From Microcaldota archaeon (GTDB lineage Archaea; Micrarchaeota; Micrarchaeia; Micrarchaeales; Micrarchaeaceae), in contig JAJYWI010000015.1 in assembly GCA_021791535.1 (NCBI GenBank), forward strand, positions 1 through 36,778: a stretch of 36,778 nt of DNA, in the 5' to 3' direction. Made by a program: the position numbers and the translations under genes. The notes beneath the pieces were generated by a model. It did not search any database. It was not told the DNA's origin and saw only the letters and a program-made list of their open reading frames with translations. Shown here in pieces: positions 24,013-32,043 of this stretch; position 1 is the stretch's first letter; each line of letters starts with the position of its first letter.

Positions 24013-24531
24013 TCATTCCGATATGCCCTCAGCAGCCAGCTTCGCCTTCGTGTCAAGCTTCGCCCTCCTCCTATCATACAGCAGTATGCTTATCGATGTG
24101 GCGAGCCCAAGCACAAAGACCACCACGAAGAAGAGTCCTCTGTACTGAAGGCTGAATGCCGTGTTGAACAGGCTGAACGAGACGCTGTCTGTGCCAAGCG
24201 CGCTGAACAGGAACGGCAAGATCAGGTAGTACACAACCAGGAAAGATGGTATGAGCACGATTGTCGACTTCATATTCAGCGACATGCTCTGCTTCACGAG
24301 CGGCATCATTTCGCTCTGCTTGGCAGATATCTCCTCTTTGGGCGCATTCCTTTTTATCATCTCGTTGAGCTCCTTCGAGCGTATCTTTATCTGGTCTTGG
24401 AGCTCCCTTGTCTTTTTCGGGTTCGACAGCTTCCTCTGGACAACCGCAGCACCTATCGTGTAAGCTATCCCGAGGGCCACTATCTCAAAGACTGATATGG
24501 TTGGGAGCACAGCGTGAGCCAGCATGTTCAC
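24013..24531 (-). CDS. DUF106 membrane protein (Oxa1/YidC/EMC3 superfamily)
   Basis: 172 residues with an N-terminal membrane helix, a charged coiled-coil segment (KIRSKELNEMIKRNAP), and two further hydrophobic helices (STIVLIPSFLVVYYLILPFLF and LFFVVVFVLGLATSISILLY). DUF106 proteins are the archaeal relatives of EMC3, TMCO1 and YidC, thought to help insert membrane proteins. Its position between adk and L34e, normally in the secY neighbourhood, supports this. The ATG overlaps the adk stop by 4 nt. Confidence 0.85.
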   Translation of the reverse strand: MNMLAHAVLPTISVFEIVALGIAYTIGAAVVQRKLSNPKKTRELQDQIKIRSKELNEMIKRNAPKEEISAKQSEMMPLVKQSMSLNMKSTIVLIPSFLVVYYLILPFLFSALGTDSVSFSLFNTAFSLQYRGLFFVVVFVLGLATSISILLYDRRRAKLDTKAKLAAEGISE

Positions 24532-25097
24532 ACCCCGAAAAGGTCGGAGATCGCCGCCTTCAGCACTTTCACGGCCTCGCCTGGCCTGTCCTGCCTGTTC
24601 TCTATTATATAAAACGGGATGTTCAGCTTGCTCGAGTAAGCCGCTAGAATGCTTATCTCTACTATCCTGTCGTTGTCTATCTGGTGCGCATCCTCCTTTT
24701 CGCGCTTCCTGCTCTTGTCTGCAGCGCGCCTCTTGATTATGTCGCTAGAATTTGCGTCTATGTGCACGAAGCCTGCCAATCCCCTAAGAGAGTCCAGGAA
24801 CGTGAACGGGGAGCCAGGGAAGTACATGCTGCCTGCCTTGATGGCAGCGTGCGTGTCTATAACCACATTGCCGCTTATGCTGCTCACCTTCTTGAACGCA
24901 AGCCTCTGAACCTCCTGCTGCCTTTTCCTGCTCATGTACCTTAGCCTATCCCTAGATGTCGAGTATCCCTTCCTTTCCGCTATCTCTTCCATAATGCTAG
25001 CGACGTTCACCACCTTGGTTTTCTTATAGCCCCTTATCCTCTCTACCAGCGTAGTTTTGCCTGCTCCTGCTGTGCCTGTAACTATAACAAACGGCAT
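24528..25097 (-). CDS. adkA: Adenylate kinase (archaeal AdkA type)
   Basis: Interconverts ATP + AMP and 2 ADP. 189 residues, archaeal-type: P-loop TGTAGAGKTT at residues 7-16, YMSRKRQQEVQRLA, VVIDTHAAIK and IDANSSDIIKRR. Its TATA box is 29 nt upstream of the ATG, suggesting a leaderless mRNA that heads the run adkA-DUF106-L34e-cmk-L14e. In most archaea secY lies directly upstream; here a glycosyltransferase gene takes that place. Confidence 0.92.
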   Translation of the reverse strand: MPFVIVTGTAGAGKTTLVERIRGYKKTKVVNVASIMEEIAERKGYSTSRDRLRYMSRKRQQEVQRLAFKKVSSISGNVVIDTHAAIKAGSMYFPGSPFTFLDSLRGLAGFVHIDANSSDIIKRRAADKSRKREKEDAHQIDNDRIVEISILAAYSSKLNIPFYIIENRQDRPGEAVKVLKAAISDLFGV

Positions 25098-25121
25098 TGG
25101 ACCGGTTAACTATGCACGTAA

Positions 25122-25130
25122 AAGTATAAA
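25122..25130 (-). promoter_or_regulatory. TATA box of the adkA operon
   Basis: Minus-strand TTTATACTT is centred about 29 nt before the ATG at 25097, placing transcription start at or next to the start codon. Confidence 0.6.
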
Positions 25131-25178
25131 AAGAAAGTCCAAAGGTCACAGCTCCATTGCCCAATGCACCAACGCTTC

Positions 25179-26477
25179 TTACTTTCCACTGTTTCCATTG
25201 TTTTCCCCATTGGTGCCCTTCAGCGTCTTGTTAAACGTACCTTCCCTTAAGAGCCCTGATACTGCTGCGCCAAACGAGTATATGTAACCCGGCAGCAGGG
25301 TGGCGAAGTAGTAGCCGAGGCCAACCAGCGAGGTTTTGATATCCCCTTTCTTCTTTATGGACCCTAGAAATGTGGCAACCGGCAGCGCGGTCATGACCGC
25401 GCTGGCCTCCGTGCTGTACGGTACCTCAGATGACAGGAATAGTACTGGTATCATGGCGAGTGTTGGGGTCACCACAAGGCTTGTAGTCCACAAAGAGAGG
25501 AAAAGCATCGAGTCTATCTTCTCCCTGAGGCTTACGCACTCGCTCTTCAGGAACGCAGCCGTATGCCTGCGGAATTCCCTTATCGTTGATGAGGTCCACC
25601 TCCCAAGCTGGTTCTTGAACGTAACATAGCTCTCGGCAGCCATTCCCTTGGCAGAGATCGACGGGTCATATACAATTTTCCACCCAGCCATCTTCAGCCT
25701 AAAAGAGGTGTCCAGGTCCTCGTTCACCGTCTTGTATGGCGCAACCCCTCCTATCTGATCTATCGCCTCGCGCCTGTACATCTGCACCGAACCCTGTGCG
25801 CATACAAAACCGCCGCGCCTGTACCTTCCCTCCAGAATGTCCCTGGACATGCGCGAGACCAGGTCCATGAATGTTGTGAACCTCGTCTTGCCAAGGTTCC
25901 TCGATGTGTCCATGAAACCCTGCGCAGCACCTACTCTGCTGTCAGTGAATTTGTCGGCAAGCCTGCGCAGCGTGTCTCTCTCCAATAGGAAGTCAGAGTC
26001 GAATACAGCGATGAGCTTGCTCCTGCCGTCAAGGTGACCGAATGCGTTCCTCAGGGCACCGCCCTTGAAACCGTCCCTGGATTTCCTGTGCACGAACTTG
26101 CAGCGCTGGTCACCGCGGACATTCAGCGGCTTTTCAGAGTCATCGGCTACTATTACCTCGTAATTTGGGTAGTCTTGGGAGAGCATGCTGTCAATGCTTT
26201 TCTGCACCATAGCAGCGGGCTCGTTGTATACTGGCACCATTATGCTAGCGAATGGGTATTCATCAAAGCTACTGACGGGCTCTGCTCTCGCAGCCCATTT
26301 TCTCCCCCGCAACAGGTCGTACATGAGGTAACTGCCTGTCAGGACTATGTAGCCTACCGCGAACTCCTCGTAAACCTTGACAGCATCGAACAGCATGCCG
26401 AGCCCTGCCGCAGGTGTGGCATTCCTGAGAAGCCCACGCAGAGTTGACGCATCGCTGTTCCTATCTTTTACCGGCAT
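25179..26477 (-). CDS. Membrane-bound family 2 glycosyltransferase (cellulose-synthase-like)
   Basis: 432 residues. An N-terminal membrane helix (GYIVLTGSYLMYDLL) precedes a GT-A domain with VPVYNEPAA, ADDS, the DSD metal site (160-162), the acidic NEDLD and the QLGRW motif of processive enzymes. Two or more C-terminal helices follow, ending in an Asn/Gly-rich tail. This arrangement fits transfer of sugars to a lipid carrier or polymer at the membrane, for surface glycans. Donor and product cannot be told. Gene neighbours give no pathway link; a minus-strand TATA-like ATTTATATCT lies near 26551-26560. Confidence 0.85.
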   Translation of the reverse strand: MPVKDRNSDASTLRGLLRNATPAAGLGMLFDAVKVYEEFAVGYIVLTGSYLMYDLLRGRKWAARAEPVSSFDEYPFASIMVPVYNEPAAMVQKSIDSMLSQDYPNYEVIVADDSEKPLNVRGDQRCKFVHRKSRDGFKGGALRNAFGHLDGRSKLIAVFDSDFLLERDTLRRLADKFTDSRVGAAQGFMDTSRNLGKTRFTTFMDLVSRMSRDILEGRYRRGGFVCAQGSVQMYRREAIDQIGGVAPYKTVNEDLDTSFRLKMAGWKIVYDPSISAKGMAAESYVTFKNQLGRWTSSTIREFRRHTAAFLKSECVSLREKIDSMLFLSLWTTSLVVTPTLAMIPVLFLSSEVPYSTEASAVMTALPVATFLGSIKKKGDIKTSLVGLGYYFATLLPGYIYSFGAAVSGLLREGTFNKTLKGTNGENNGNSGK

Positions 26478-26661
26478 CTGACCAACAATAGCCTATGAAA
26501 AAATGTGCGGCTATGAAGCCGAGCCACACCAGATATACGCTCCTGCGTTCAGATATAAATAGCTTAAAATCAGGCTGCACGTCAAATAAACGCCGAAAAA
26601 TAAATAAGGACCCAGCTAGCCTACCGGATTTAGTATATCACACCTGCCAGGTGTGCTGGAA

Positions 26662-28314
26662 TCAGTCCTCGTGGCCCATTCCTCCCATGCCGCCAGGCCC
26701 TCCTCCGGCAGGCGCCCTGCCCTTCGAGCTTATCATGTCGTCTATCCTCAGTATTATCTCTGCGGCTTCACTGGCGCTGTATATCGCCTGTTCCTTCACC
26801 TTCAGAGGCTCGAATACGCCCTGCTTGGCCATGTCGCCAATCACGTTCTTTGTTATGTCGACGCCGGTCACCCCTCCCTCCTTCGACCTATGCTTGCTCC
26901 TGAGCTGCACAAGGGTGTCTATCGCGTCCATGCCTGCGCTTTCCGCAAGCGTCTTTGGTATGACCTCAAGCGCATCAGAGAACTTCTGTATCGCGAGCTG
27001 CTCCCTGCCGCCAACGTCGTTGGCGTAGGACCTAAGCCCGTTAGCTACGTCGATTTCTACGCTGCCGCCGCCTATAACGTACTTCCCGTCCATCATCACG
27101 CTAGATATTGCGCCAATCACGTCGGTAATCGACCTCTCGACCTCGTCGACCACCTGCTGGTTGCCTCCCCTCACGAATATCGTGACGCTCTTCGGCACCT
27201 TGCACTTCTCGACGAAGACCATGCGCTCCCCGCTTATCTTCCTCTCCTCTACAATGCCGGCAAAGCCAAGGTCCTTCGCGCTAAGGTCGTCAAGGCTAGT
27301 GACTATCCTAGCACCAGTGGCCCTCGACAGCTTCTCTATGTCGCTCTTCTTGACTCTCCTTACTGCTAGTATGCCCTCCTTGGCAAGGTAATGCTGCGCT
27401 ACGTCATCTATGCCCTTCTGGGTGAACATCACTGTGCAGCCGCTCTTCTTTATCTTGGCCACCATGTCCTTCAGCATGCGCTCCTCCTGCTGCAGGAACG
27501 CCTGCATCTGCTCAGGCGACGTTATCTCTATCTTTGCTTCTGTCTCTGTCTTCTCTATTTCCAATGCAACGTCCAGCAGCGCTATCTTCGCGTTCGATAC
27601 GTCCCTCGGCATTCCCGGGTGTGCTATCTCCTTGTCGATAAGGACCCCGCTTATCAGCTCTGTGTCGCTTATCGCCCCGCCGGCCTTCTTCTCAACCTTT
27701 ATGAAATCATGATCTATCACAGTAGTGCCAGCCGCGTTCTTCTCCATGACCTGCTTTACCGCGCTTATGACTATCTTGCCGAGGTGCATCTTCGTCGTGT
27801 CGTCTCCTACATTCTTCGAGCCCATAGACACCTGCGCTATCCTCTGCAGCGTCTGGTCATCCGATATGCTGACCTTCCTCGCCACAGCGTTTAGTATGTC
27901 CGTGGCCTTGCGTGCAGCCATCTTGTACCCCCTTATTATCGTCGTCGGGTGTATCCCCTGCTCTATCAGGTCGCCTGCTCCCTTGAGGAGCTCTCCTGCC
28001 ATTATGACAACGCTTGTTGTGCCGTCACCGACCTCCTTGTCCTGCGTCTTCGCTATGTCGACCATTATCTTCGCCACCGGGTGCTCGACGTTCATCTCCT
28101 CGAGTATCGTGGCTCCATCGTTTGTTATTATTATGTCGCCCAGCTCGCTAACAAGCATCTTGTCCATGCCTTTCGGGCCTAGCGTGGTCTTCACGGCGCT
28201 AGCTACTGCCACTGCTACTGCGATGTTTGTGCGCTGCGCATCCCTCCCTAATACGCGTGATGCCCCTTCCGGAAGCAAAAGAACCTGTTGTCCACCTAGT
28301 TGGTTTTCGGCCAT
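26662..28314 (-). CDS. ths: Thermosome (group II chaperonin) subunit
   Basis: ATP-dependent protein-folding ring subunit, 550 residues. Clear motifs are SAVKTTLGPKGMDKML, TNDGATIL, the ATP-binding GDGTTS, the apical-domain region around DVALEIEKTETEA, and the C-terminal nucleotide site (GGGSVEIDVAN), ending in a Gly/Met tail (GGPGGMGGMGHED). Only one subunit gene is in the window. Upstream are a strong TATA box and a palindrome that could be a heat-shock operator. Prefoldin beta at 21242 is a likely functional partner. Confidence 0.97.
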   Translation of the reverse strand: MAENQLGGQQVLLLPEGASRVLGRDAQRTNIAVAVAVASAVKTTLGPKGMDKMLVSELGDIIITNDGATILEEMNVEHPVAKIMVDIAKTQDKEVGDGTTSVVIMAGELLKGAGDLIEQGIHPTTIIRGYKMAARKATDILNAVARKVSISDDQTLQRIAQVSMGSKNVGDDTTKMHLGKIVISAVKQVMEKNAAGTTVIDHDFIKVEKKAGGAISDTELISGVLIDKEIAHPGMPRDVSNAKIALLDVALEIEKTETEAKIEITSPEQMQAFLQQEERMLKDMVAKIKKSGCTVMFTQKGIDDVAQHYLAKEGILAVRRVKKSDIEKLSRATGARIVTSLDDLSAKDLGFAGIVEERKISGERMVFVEKCKVPKSVTIFVRGGNQQVVDEVERSITDVIGAISSVMMDGKYVIGGGSVEIDVANGLRSYANDVGGREQLAIQKFSDALEVIPKTLAESAGMDAIDTLVQLRSKHRSKEGGVTGVDITKNVIGDMAKQGVFEPLKVKEQAIYSASEAAEIILRIDDMISSKGRAPAGGGPGGMGGMGHED

Positions 28315-28397
28315 GATAATTCACTCTCTCATTAATGTAAACTCACACGCAAGTTCTTTATGAATCAGTACTTGAAATCGGTGCGTATACAGTGTTA

Positions 28398-28423
28398 TTA
28401 CTTAGCTGAGTAAAGTATTTAAA
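28398..28423 (-). promoter_or_regulatory. Thermosome promoter: TATA box plus imperfect 16-bp palindrome
   Basis: On the minus strand TTTAAATA (28416-28423) is followed after 2 bp by the palindrome read on the plus strand as TTACTTAGCTGAGTAA (28398-28413), which departs from perfect symmetry at one base pair per arm. The palindrome sits between the TATA box and the expected transcription start near 28390, where a repressor would block initiation. The leader would be about 75 nt. The TATA box overlaps the stop region of the upstream Mrp gene. Confidence 0.5.
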
Positions 28424-28424
28424 T

Positions 28425-29213
28425 TTATGTTAAAATGCGGTTTACTATCTCGTCAAAACCGTGCAGCATGTCATTGTACTCCAATACCGGAACCTTTCCT
28501 GAATCGCTGCTGGTGTTGAATCTACCATCGTCTTTTATGCAGCCGAGCAGCTCGGTGCCCAGGCTGTTGACAGCCTCTAGCGTGCTGCTGCTTGGCTTCC
28601 CATCCGACATGTTCTCCACCACACCAAGTATGTGGGCGTTCAGCCGCTTGATCATGAGCCCAGACCGCACAGAGTTTATCCCGGCTATTTTCTGCGGAGT
28701 AGTGACTAATATGAAGCCATCAAGGTCCAACAACTGCATCGTAGTTAATGGGACTTCTGACGTCCCCGGCGGCATATCTATTACAAGGTAATCGATCTCG
28801 CCCCAGTCTGTATGCTCGAAGAAATCGCTGACCATCTTCGAGATGAGAGGTCCGCGCCATATTATGGGCTTTTTAACCTCGTCCACCAGCATGGCCGTCG
28901 ATGCAACCGCCACGCCATCCTTTACCGGCGGGCGCAGCGGCGCATGCGGGTCCATCTTGTCGCCCATGCCGAGGAACATCGTCACGTTCGGGCAGTCTAT
29001 GTCGGCGTCAAGCAGCCCAACCCTAAGCCCTTTCGACGAGATGGCGTACGCCAGGTTTATCGCTATCGTGGTCTTTCCAACGCCGCCTTTTGCGCTGTAG
29101 ATCCCTATTTTGTGCTTTATCCCAGAGAGGTTCTCCTTCACACGCCTCTTCTGCTCTATGACCCTTGCAAAGGATGGATGCGCGCCTTTCGGCAGGCCAT
29201 TTTCTCCCTCCAT
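28425..29213 (-). CDS. Mrp/NBP35-family P-loop ATPase
   Basis: About 262 residues. Deviant Walker A KGGVGKTT, then DADIDCPN and IDMPPGTSEVPL are all characteristic of Mrp/ApbC/Nbp35 iron-sulfur cluster carriers. However the C-terminal CxxC that normally follows ENMS is replaced by VENMSDGKPSSSTLE, so the usual cluster-binding cysteines are missing. It may be a carrier with other ligands or an ATPase of different function. ATG at 29228 is in frame, but TTTTTAGC (about 29236-29243) is spaced 26-28 nt from the ATG at 29213, favouring the shorter leaderless start. Confidence 0.82.
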   Translation of the reverse strand: MEGENGLPKGAHPSFARVIEQKRRVKENLSGIKHKIGIYSAKGGVGKTTIAINLAYAISSKGLRVGLLDADIDCPNVTMFLGMGDKMDPHAPLRPPVKDGVAVASTAMLVDEVKKPIIWRGPLISKMVSDFFEHTDWGEIDYLVIDMPPGTSEVPLTTMQLLDLDGFILVTTPQKIAGINSVRSGLMIKRLNAHILGVVENMSDGKPSSSTLEAVNSLGTELLGCIKDDGRFNTSSDSGKVPVLEYNDMLHGFDEIVNRILT

Positions 29214-29326
29214 GATCAGATTACGCATCCCAAAGCTAAAAACATGAGTGTCAATGCCGCAAATCGGCGATATCTGCTAGCCTTAAATAACTTTCTTATC
29301 ATAATAACCTCTAGAAACGGAAACGA

Positions 29327-29342
29327 GCTAGTTTGCTAGTTT
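29327..29342. repeat. Tandem 8-bp repeat upstream of ssb
   Basis: GCTAGTTT occurs twice in a row, 20 nt before the ssb ATG. A TATA-like CCTTAAATAAC lies at 29280-29290, so the repeat would fall in the ssb leader. Possible regulator site; short enough to be chance. Confidence 0.4.
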
Positions 29343-29361
29343 TAGTACCAAAAGTGATATA

Positions 29362-29724
29362 ATGAAGATATCTGAACTGAGAGCAGGAGCCAGCAATGTC
29401 ACAGTAACAGGCAAGATTGTGCAGAAAGAGGAGCCGCGTGAAGTGGTCACCAAGTACGGAAAAAGGCTAAACGTGGCCAACATAACGCTTCAGGATGACT
29501 CTGGAAGCATCTCGATGTCGCTGTGGGGAGACACAATAAACGAGGTCGACCGGGGCGACACTATAGAGGTGTCGAACGCGTATGTCAACGAGTTCAGGGG
29601 AAACCCCCAGCTCTCGACAGGGAAGTTTGGCAAGATAAAGGTCATAGAGAAGGGAGACGGCTCAGCAGGCGCCTCATCAGAAACGCCAGCCTCACCCGAG
29701 GAGGGCTCTGACGAAGAGATGTAA
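29362..29724 (+). CDS. ssb: Single-stranded DNA-binding protein, single OB-fold with acidic tail
   Basis: 120 residues. The OB-fold spans about residues 1-92 (VTVTGKIVQKEEPREV, VANITLQDDSGSISMSLWGD, GDTIEVSNAYVNEFRGNPQLS), followed by a flexible Ser/Gly-rich, acidic C-terminus (SPEEGSDEEM). This matches the simple crenarchaeal-type SSB, whose tail contacts partner proteins. Expected role is protecting single-stranded DNA during replication and RadA-dependent repair. Transcribed away from the Mrp gene; the shared intergenic region holds separate TATA candidates. Confidence 0.88.
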   Translation: MKISELRAGASNVTVTGKIVQKEEPREVVTKYGKRLNVANITLQDDSGSISMSLWGDTINEVDRGDTIEVSNAYVNEFRGNPQLSTGKFGKIKVIEKGDGSAGASSETPASPEEGSDEEM

Positions 29725-29725
29725 G

Positions 29726-30778
29726 CTAATCCTGACGCTTCACCTTCCTTTTCCTTATTCCAACAGCAGAAGCCGTCCAATACCTAAGCGTGTAGAATAG
29801 GAAAGCGCTGCCAAGGACTACGCCGAACCACAACTCCGCTAGCCTTGTAAGTATTGTCGCTGCTGTGCTGGTAGTGACGCTCAGGCTGAATACGCTGCTC
29901 AGCAATGCCGCAAGCGAAGCGTCTGTCACGCCTAGGTTGCCAGGCGCACCGGAGATCATGCCGAACATAAGCGATGACGTCTGGACGAAGACCGACCCTG
30001 AGAACGACGGCACTACGCCAACTGCCATCAGCGTGAAGAACAGAGCCATTGCGTTAAGTATCGCTGCAGGCACGGTCACCGAGATGGACAGCAGGTAGAC
30101 CTTTGGCGAATTCAGCCTGCTCTGAGACCTGAAGTACTCCTCGCCATATAGCGTGAAGTTCTTTATGAAGTTGCTCCTTCTGAACAGCCTCTTGAGCAGG
30201 TTGTAGAGCCACCTGTTCAATATGAAGGCGAACGGCAGCAGCAGCACTATGTCTATCAGCAAGATGTATACCACGAACCTGTGAAAATAGAGCGCGGCGA
30301 GCAGAGCGACAATCGCAACGCCAAGGAAGTCCGTGAATATGTCCACAGTGACTATCGGGACTATGCTGGCCAGCCTTATCTTCGTTATCCTGCTCAGCGT
30401 GTAGGCTGCTACCACCCTCCCTATTTTCCCGGGCGTTATGTTCATCGAATAGAGCGAAAGGTATACAGAAAAGCTCTTCTTCAGCCCCACTTTGAGGCCG
30501 AGCACGCGCAGGAAGTACTCCCACTTGACGAACCTTATGCAGTATCCAGAGAACACAGCAACAAACGCAAGCGCGTATATGTATGGCCGAGCGCCCAATA
30601 TCACGTTGACCACCATCCCTATGCCGCCAACTAGGGCTAGCGCCAGGAAAATAACTATGCTCGCCACCAGGCCTCCGACTACGAAAAGCTCTACCCTCCT
30701 GACGAGCTTGATGTAGCCTTCCCTATCGAGGTGGCTCTGATGGGTTATGCTGTACCACAACGATTTCTTCTTTGCCAT
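29726..30778 (-). CDS. UPF0104/LPG-synthase-like integral membrane protein (AglD-like flippase family)
   Basis: 350 residues with about eight membrane helices. The blocks SLYSMNITPGKIGRVVAAYTLSR-like (seen as NITPGKIGR) and SGAPGNLGVTDASLAALL are the signature of the UPF0104/YbhN/lysylphosphatidylglycerol-synthase membrane domain. Related archaeal proteins act in lipid-linked sugar handling, for example as the C-terminal domain of AglD. The gene starts 4 nt after the GT4 glycosyltransferase stop, so the two form one unit for building or moving a surface glycan. Confidence 0.83.
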   Translation of the reverse strand: MAKKKSLWYSITHQSHLDREGYIKLVRRVELFVVGGLVASIVIFLALALVGGIGMVVNVILGARPYIYALAFVAVFSGYCIRFVKWEYFLRVLGLKVGLKKSFSVYLSLYSMNITPGKIGRVVAAYTLSRITKIRLASIVPIVTVDIFTDFLGVAIVALLAALYFHRFVVYILLIDIVLLLPFAFILNRWLYNLLKRLFRRSNFIKNFTLYGEEYFRSQSRLNSPKVYLLSISVTVPAAILNAMALFFTLMAVGVVPSFSGSVFVQTSSLMFGMISGAPGNLGVTDASLAALLSSVFSLSVTTSTAATILTRLAELWFGVVLGSAFLFYTLRYWTASAVGIRKRKVKRQD

Positions 30779-30782
30779 CCCA

Positions 30783-31949
30783 TCAATTCCTCAGCACCGC
30801 CTCAAACCGGTGCTCGTATTCCCTGGATATCGCGTCCCAGTCATGCTCCTTTATCATTAGCTTCCTTCCATCGTTCGCAAGCCTCATTGCCCTTTTAGGG
30901 TTGCTCAGGGCGCGCTCTATGCCCTTGCTTATCCCCGATACGCTCTTCGGCCTCACGTAAGTGCCGCAGCCGCCCATCATCTCGGGCACGCCTCCGACTC
31001 TAGTAGCAACCACCGGAACCCCGCTCGCAAGCGCCTCCATCACAGCCAACGATGCCGGCTCGTAGAGCGATGCCGATACGAAAACGCTGGCCGTGTTATA
31101 GTAGTATGGCATCTCCCTTTCCGGTATATCGTTCAGTATGCTGACCCTCTCAGGTATGCCAAGATCCCCCGCCATGTACATCAGCGTGTCCTTCAGGTAT
31201 CCCCTGCCTACGATCACAAGGTTGAGATCAAGCCCCTTATGCCTCTTTGCAAGATCTGCTACGGCCCTGAGCAGGTATACCTGGCCCTTCTGCGCTACCA
31301 GCCGTCCTGTGTTCATTATGTTCACTGTGTCTGCGCTTATGCCGAGCGCCTTCCTGGCCCTCTCAACCCCGCGGTTGTTCTGCGCCCTTTTCCTGTACGC
31401 TTTCGTATCGACGCCGTTGTATATCACGTACGCGCGTTCCCTGTATTCCTTAGGTACAGTGCTGAGCAGCGTGTCTTTCGAAACAGCCGTTATCACATCC
31501 GCGTAGCGCATCAGCCGCCTGCCCCACACAACATCATACAGATAGCCGCCGTGGTCTGTTATGGCGTCTATGTTCCTCGGCATTGCATCGTGGAGGGTAA
31601 GCGCAAGTGCCCTGTTTGCCTTCTTTATCGCGCTTATCGTATTGTAAAAGTAGAGGTACCTGTTGTTGATATGGTATATGTCGGCGCAGGCTTTCTGTAC
31701 TGCGCCTGGCAGTCCCTGCATTATCGGAAGCGGCATAGGCAGCGCCGGAATGCTGAGATGCATAGTCCTTAGCCTTATCACCCTTATGCCATTGATTTCC
31801 TCTATATGCTCCTTGCTTTTGTTGCTAGCCGCGCCAGATATCACTGTAACGTTGTGCCTCTTAGAGAGCCTCCTGTAGACCTCGTACAGCACGCGCTCTG
31901 TGCCGCCCGCATAGGGATAGAAAAAAGGGTTGAGCACGCATATCTCCAT
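30783..31949 (-). CDS. GT4 family glycosyltransferase
   Basis: 388 residues, GT-B fold. The N-terminus NPFFYPYAGGTERVLYEV binds acceptor; the C-terminal domain has NTGRLVAQKGQVYLL, VIVGRGYLKD and the nucleotide-sugar motif SLYEPASLAVMEALASGVPVVATRVGGVPE with the EX7E pair. It is similar to archaeal PIG-A-like transferases that add sugars to lipid carriers. A TATA-like TATTTATTAC at 31973-31982 is about 28 nt upstream, suggesting a leaderless mRNA. It is divergent from the sulfatase-superfamily gene and upstream of the flippase-like gene. Confidence 0.9.
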   Translation of the reverse strand: MEICVLNPFFYPYAGGTERVLYEVYRRLSKRHNVTVISGAASNKSKEHIEEINGIRVIRLRTMHLSIPALPMPLPIMQGLPGAVQKACADIYHINNRYLYFYNTISAIKKANRALALTLHDAMPRNIDAITDHGGYLYDVVWGRRLMRYADVITAVSKDTLLSTVPKEYRERAYVIYNGVDTKAYRKRAQNNRGVERARKALGISADTVNIMNTGRLVAQKGQVYLLRAVADLAKRHKGLDLNLVIVGRGYLKDTLMYMAGDLGIPERVSILNDIPEREMPYYYNTASVFVSASLYEPASLAVMEALASGVPVVATRVGGVPEMMGGCGTYVRPKSVSGISKGIERALSNPKRAMRLANDGRKLMIKEHDWDAISREYEHRFEAVLRN

Positions 31950-31972
31950 GATAATGCCTAAACGTATGCGCA

Positions 31973-31982
31973 GTAATAAATA
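31973..31982 (-). promoter_or_regulatory. TATA box of the GT4-flippase unit
   Basis: Minus-strand TATTTATTAC is centred about 28 nt before the ATG at 31949. The divergent sulfatase-superfamily gene has its own candidates (TTTTAAAG, 32000-32007). Confidence 0.5.
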
Positions 31983-32043
31983 CCCTTTTTATGTAATGAT
32001 TTTAAAGACCACCAGTCGTATGTTATTGGCACCAGATGGGACG

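Noticed and set aside
26478-26661. Possible small gene or RNA between the thermosome and GT2 genes
   Set aside because: Only AT-rich promoter-like sequence for the GT2 gene and a T-rich stretch after the thermosome are visible; no coding or structural signal.
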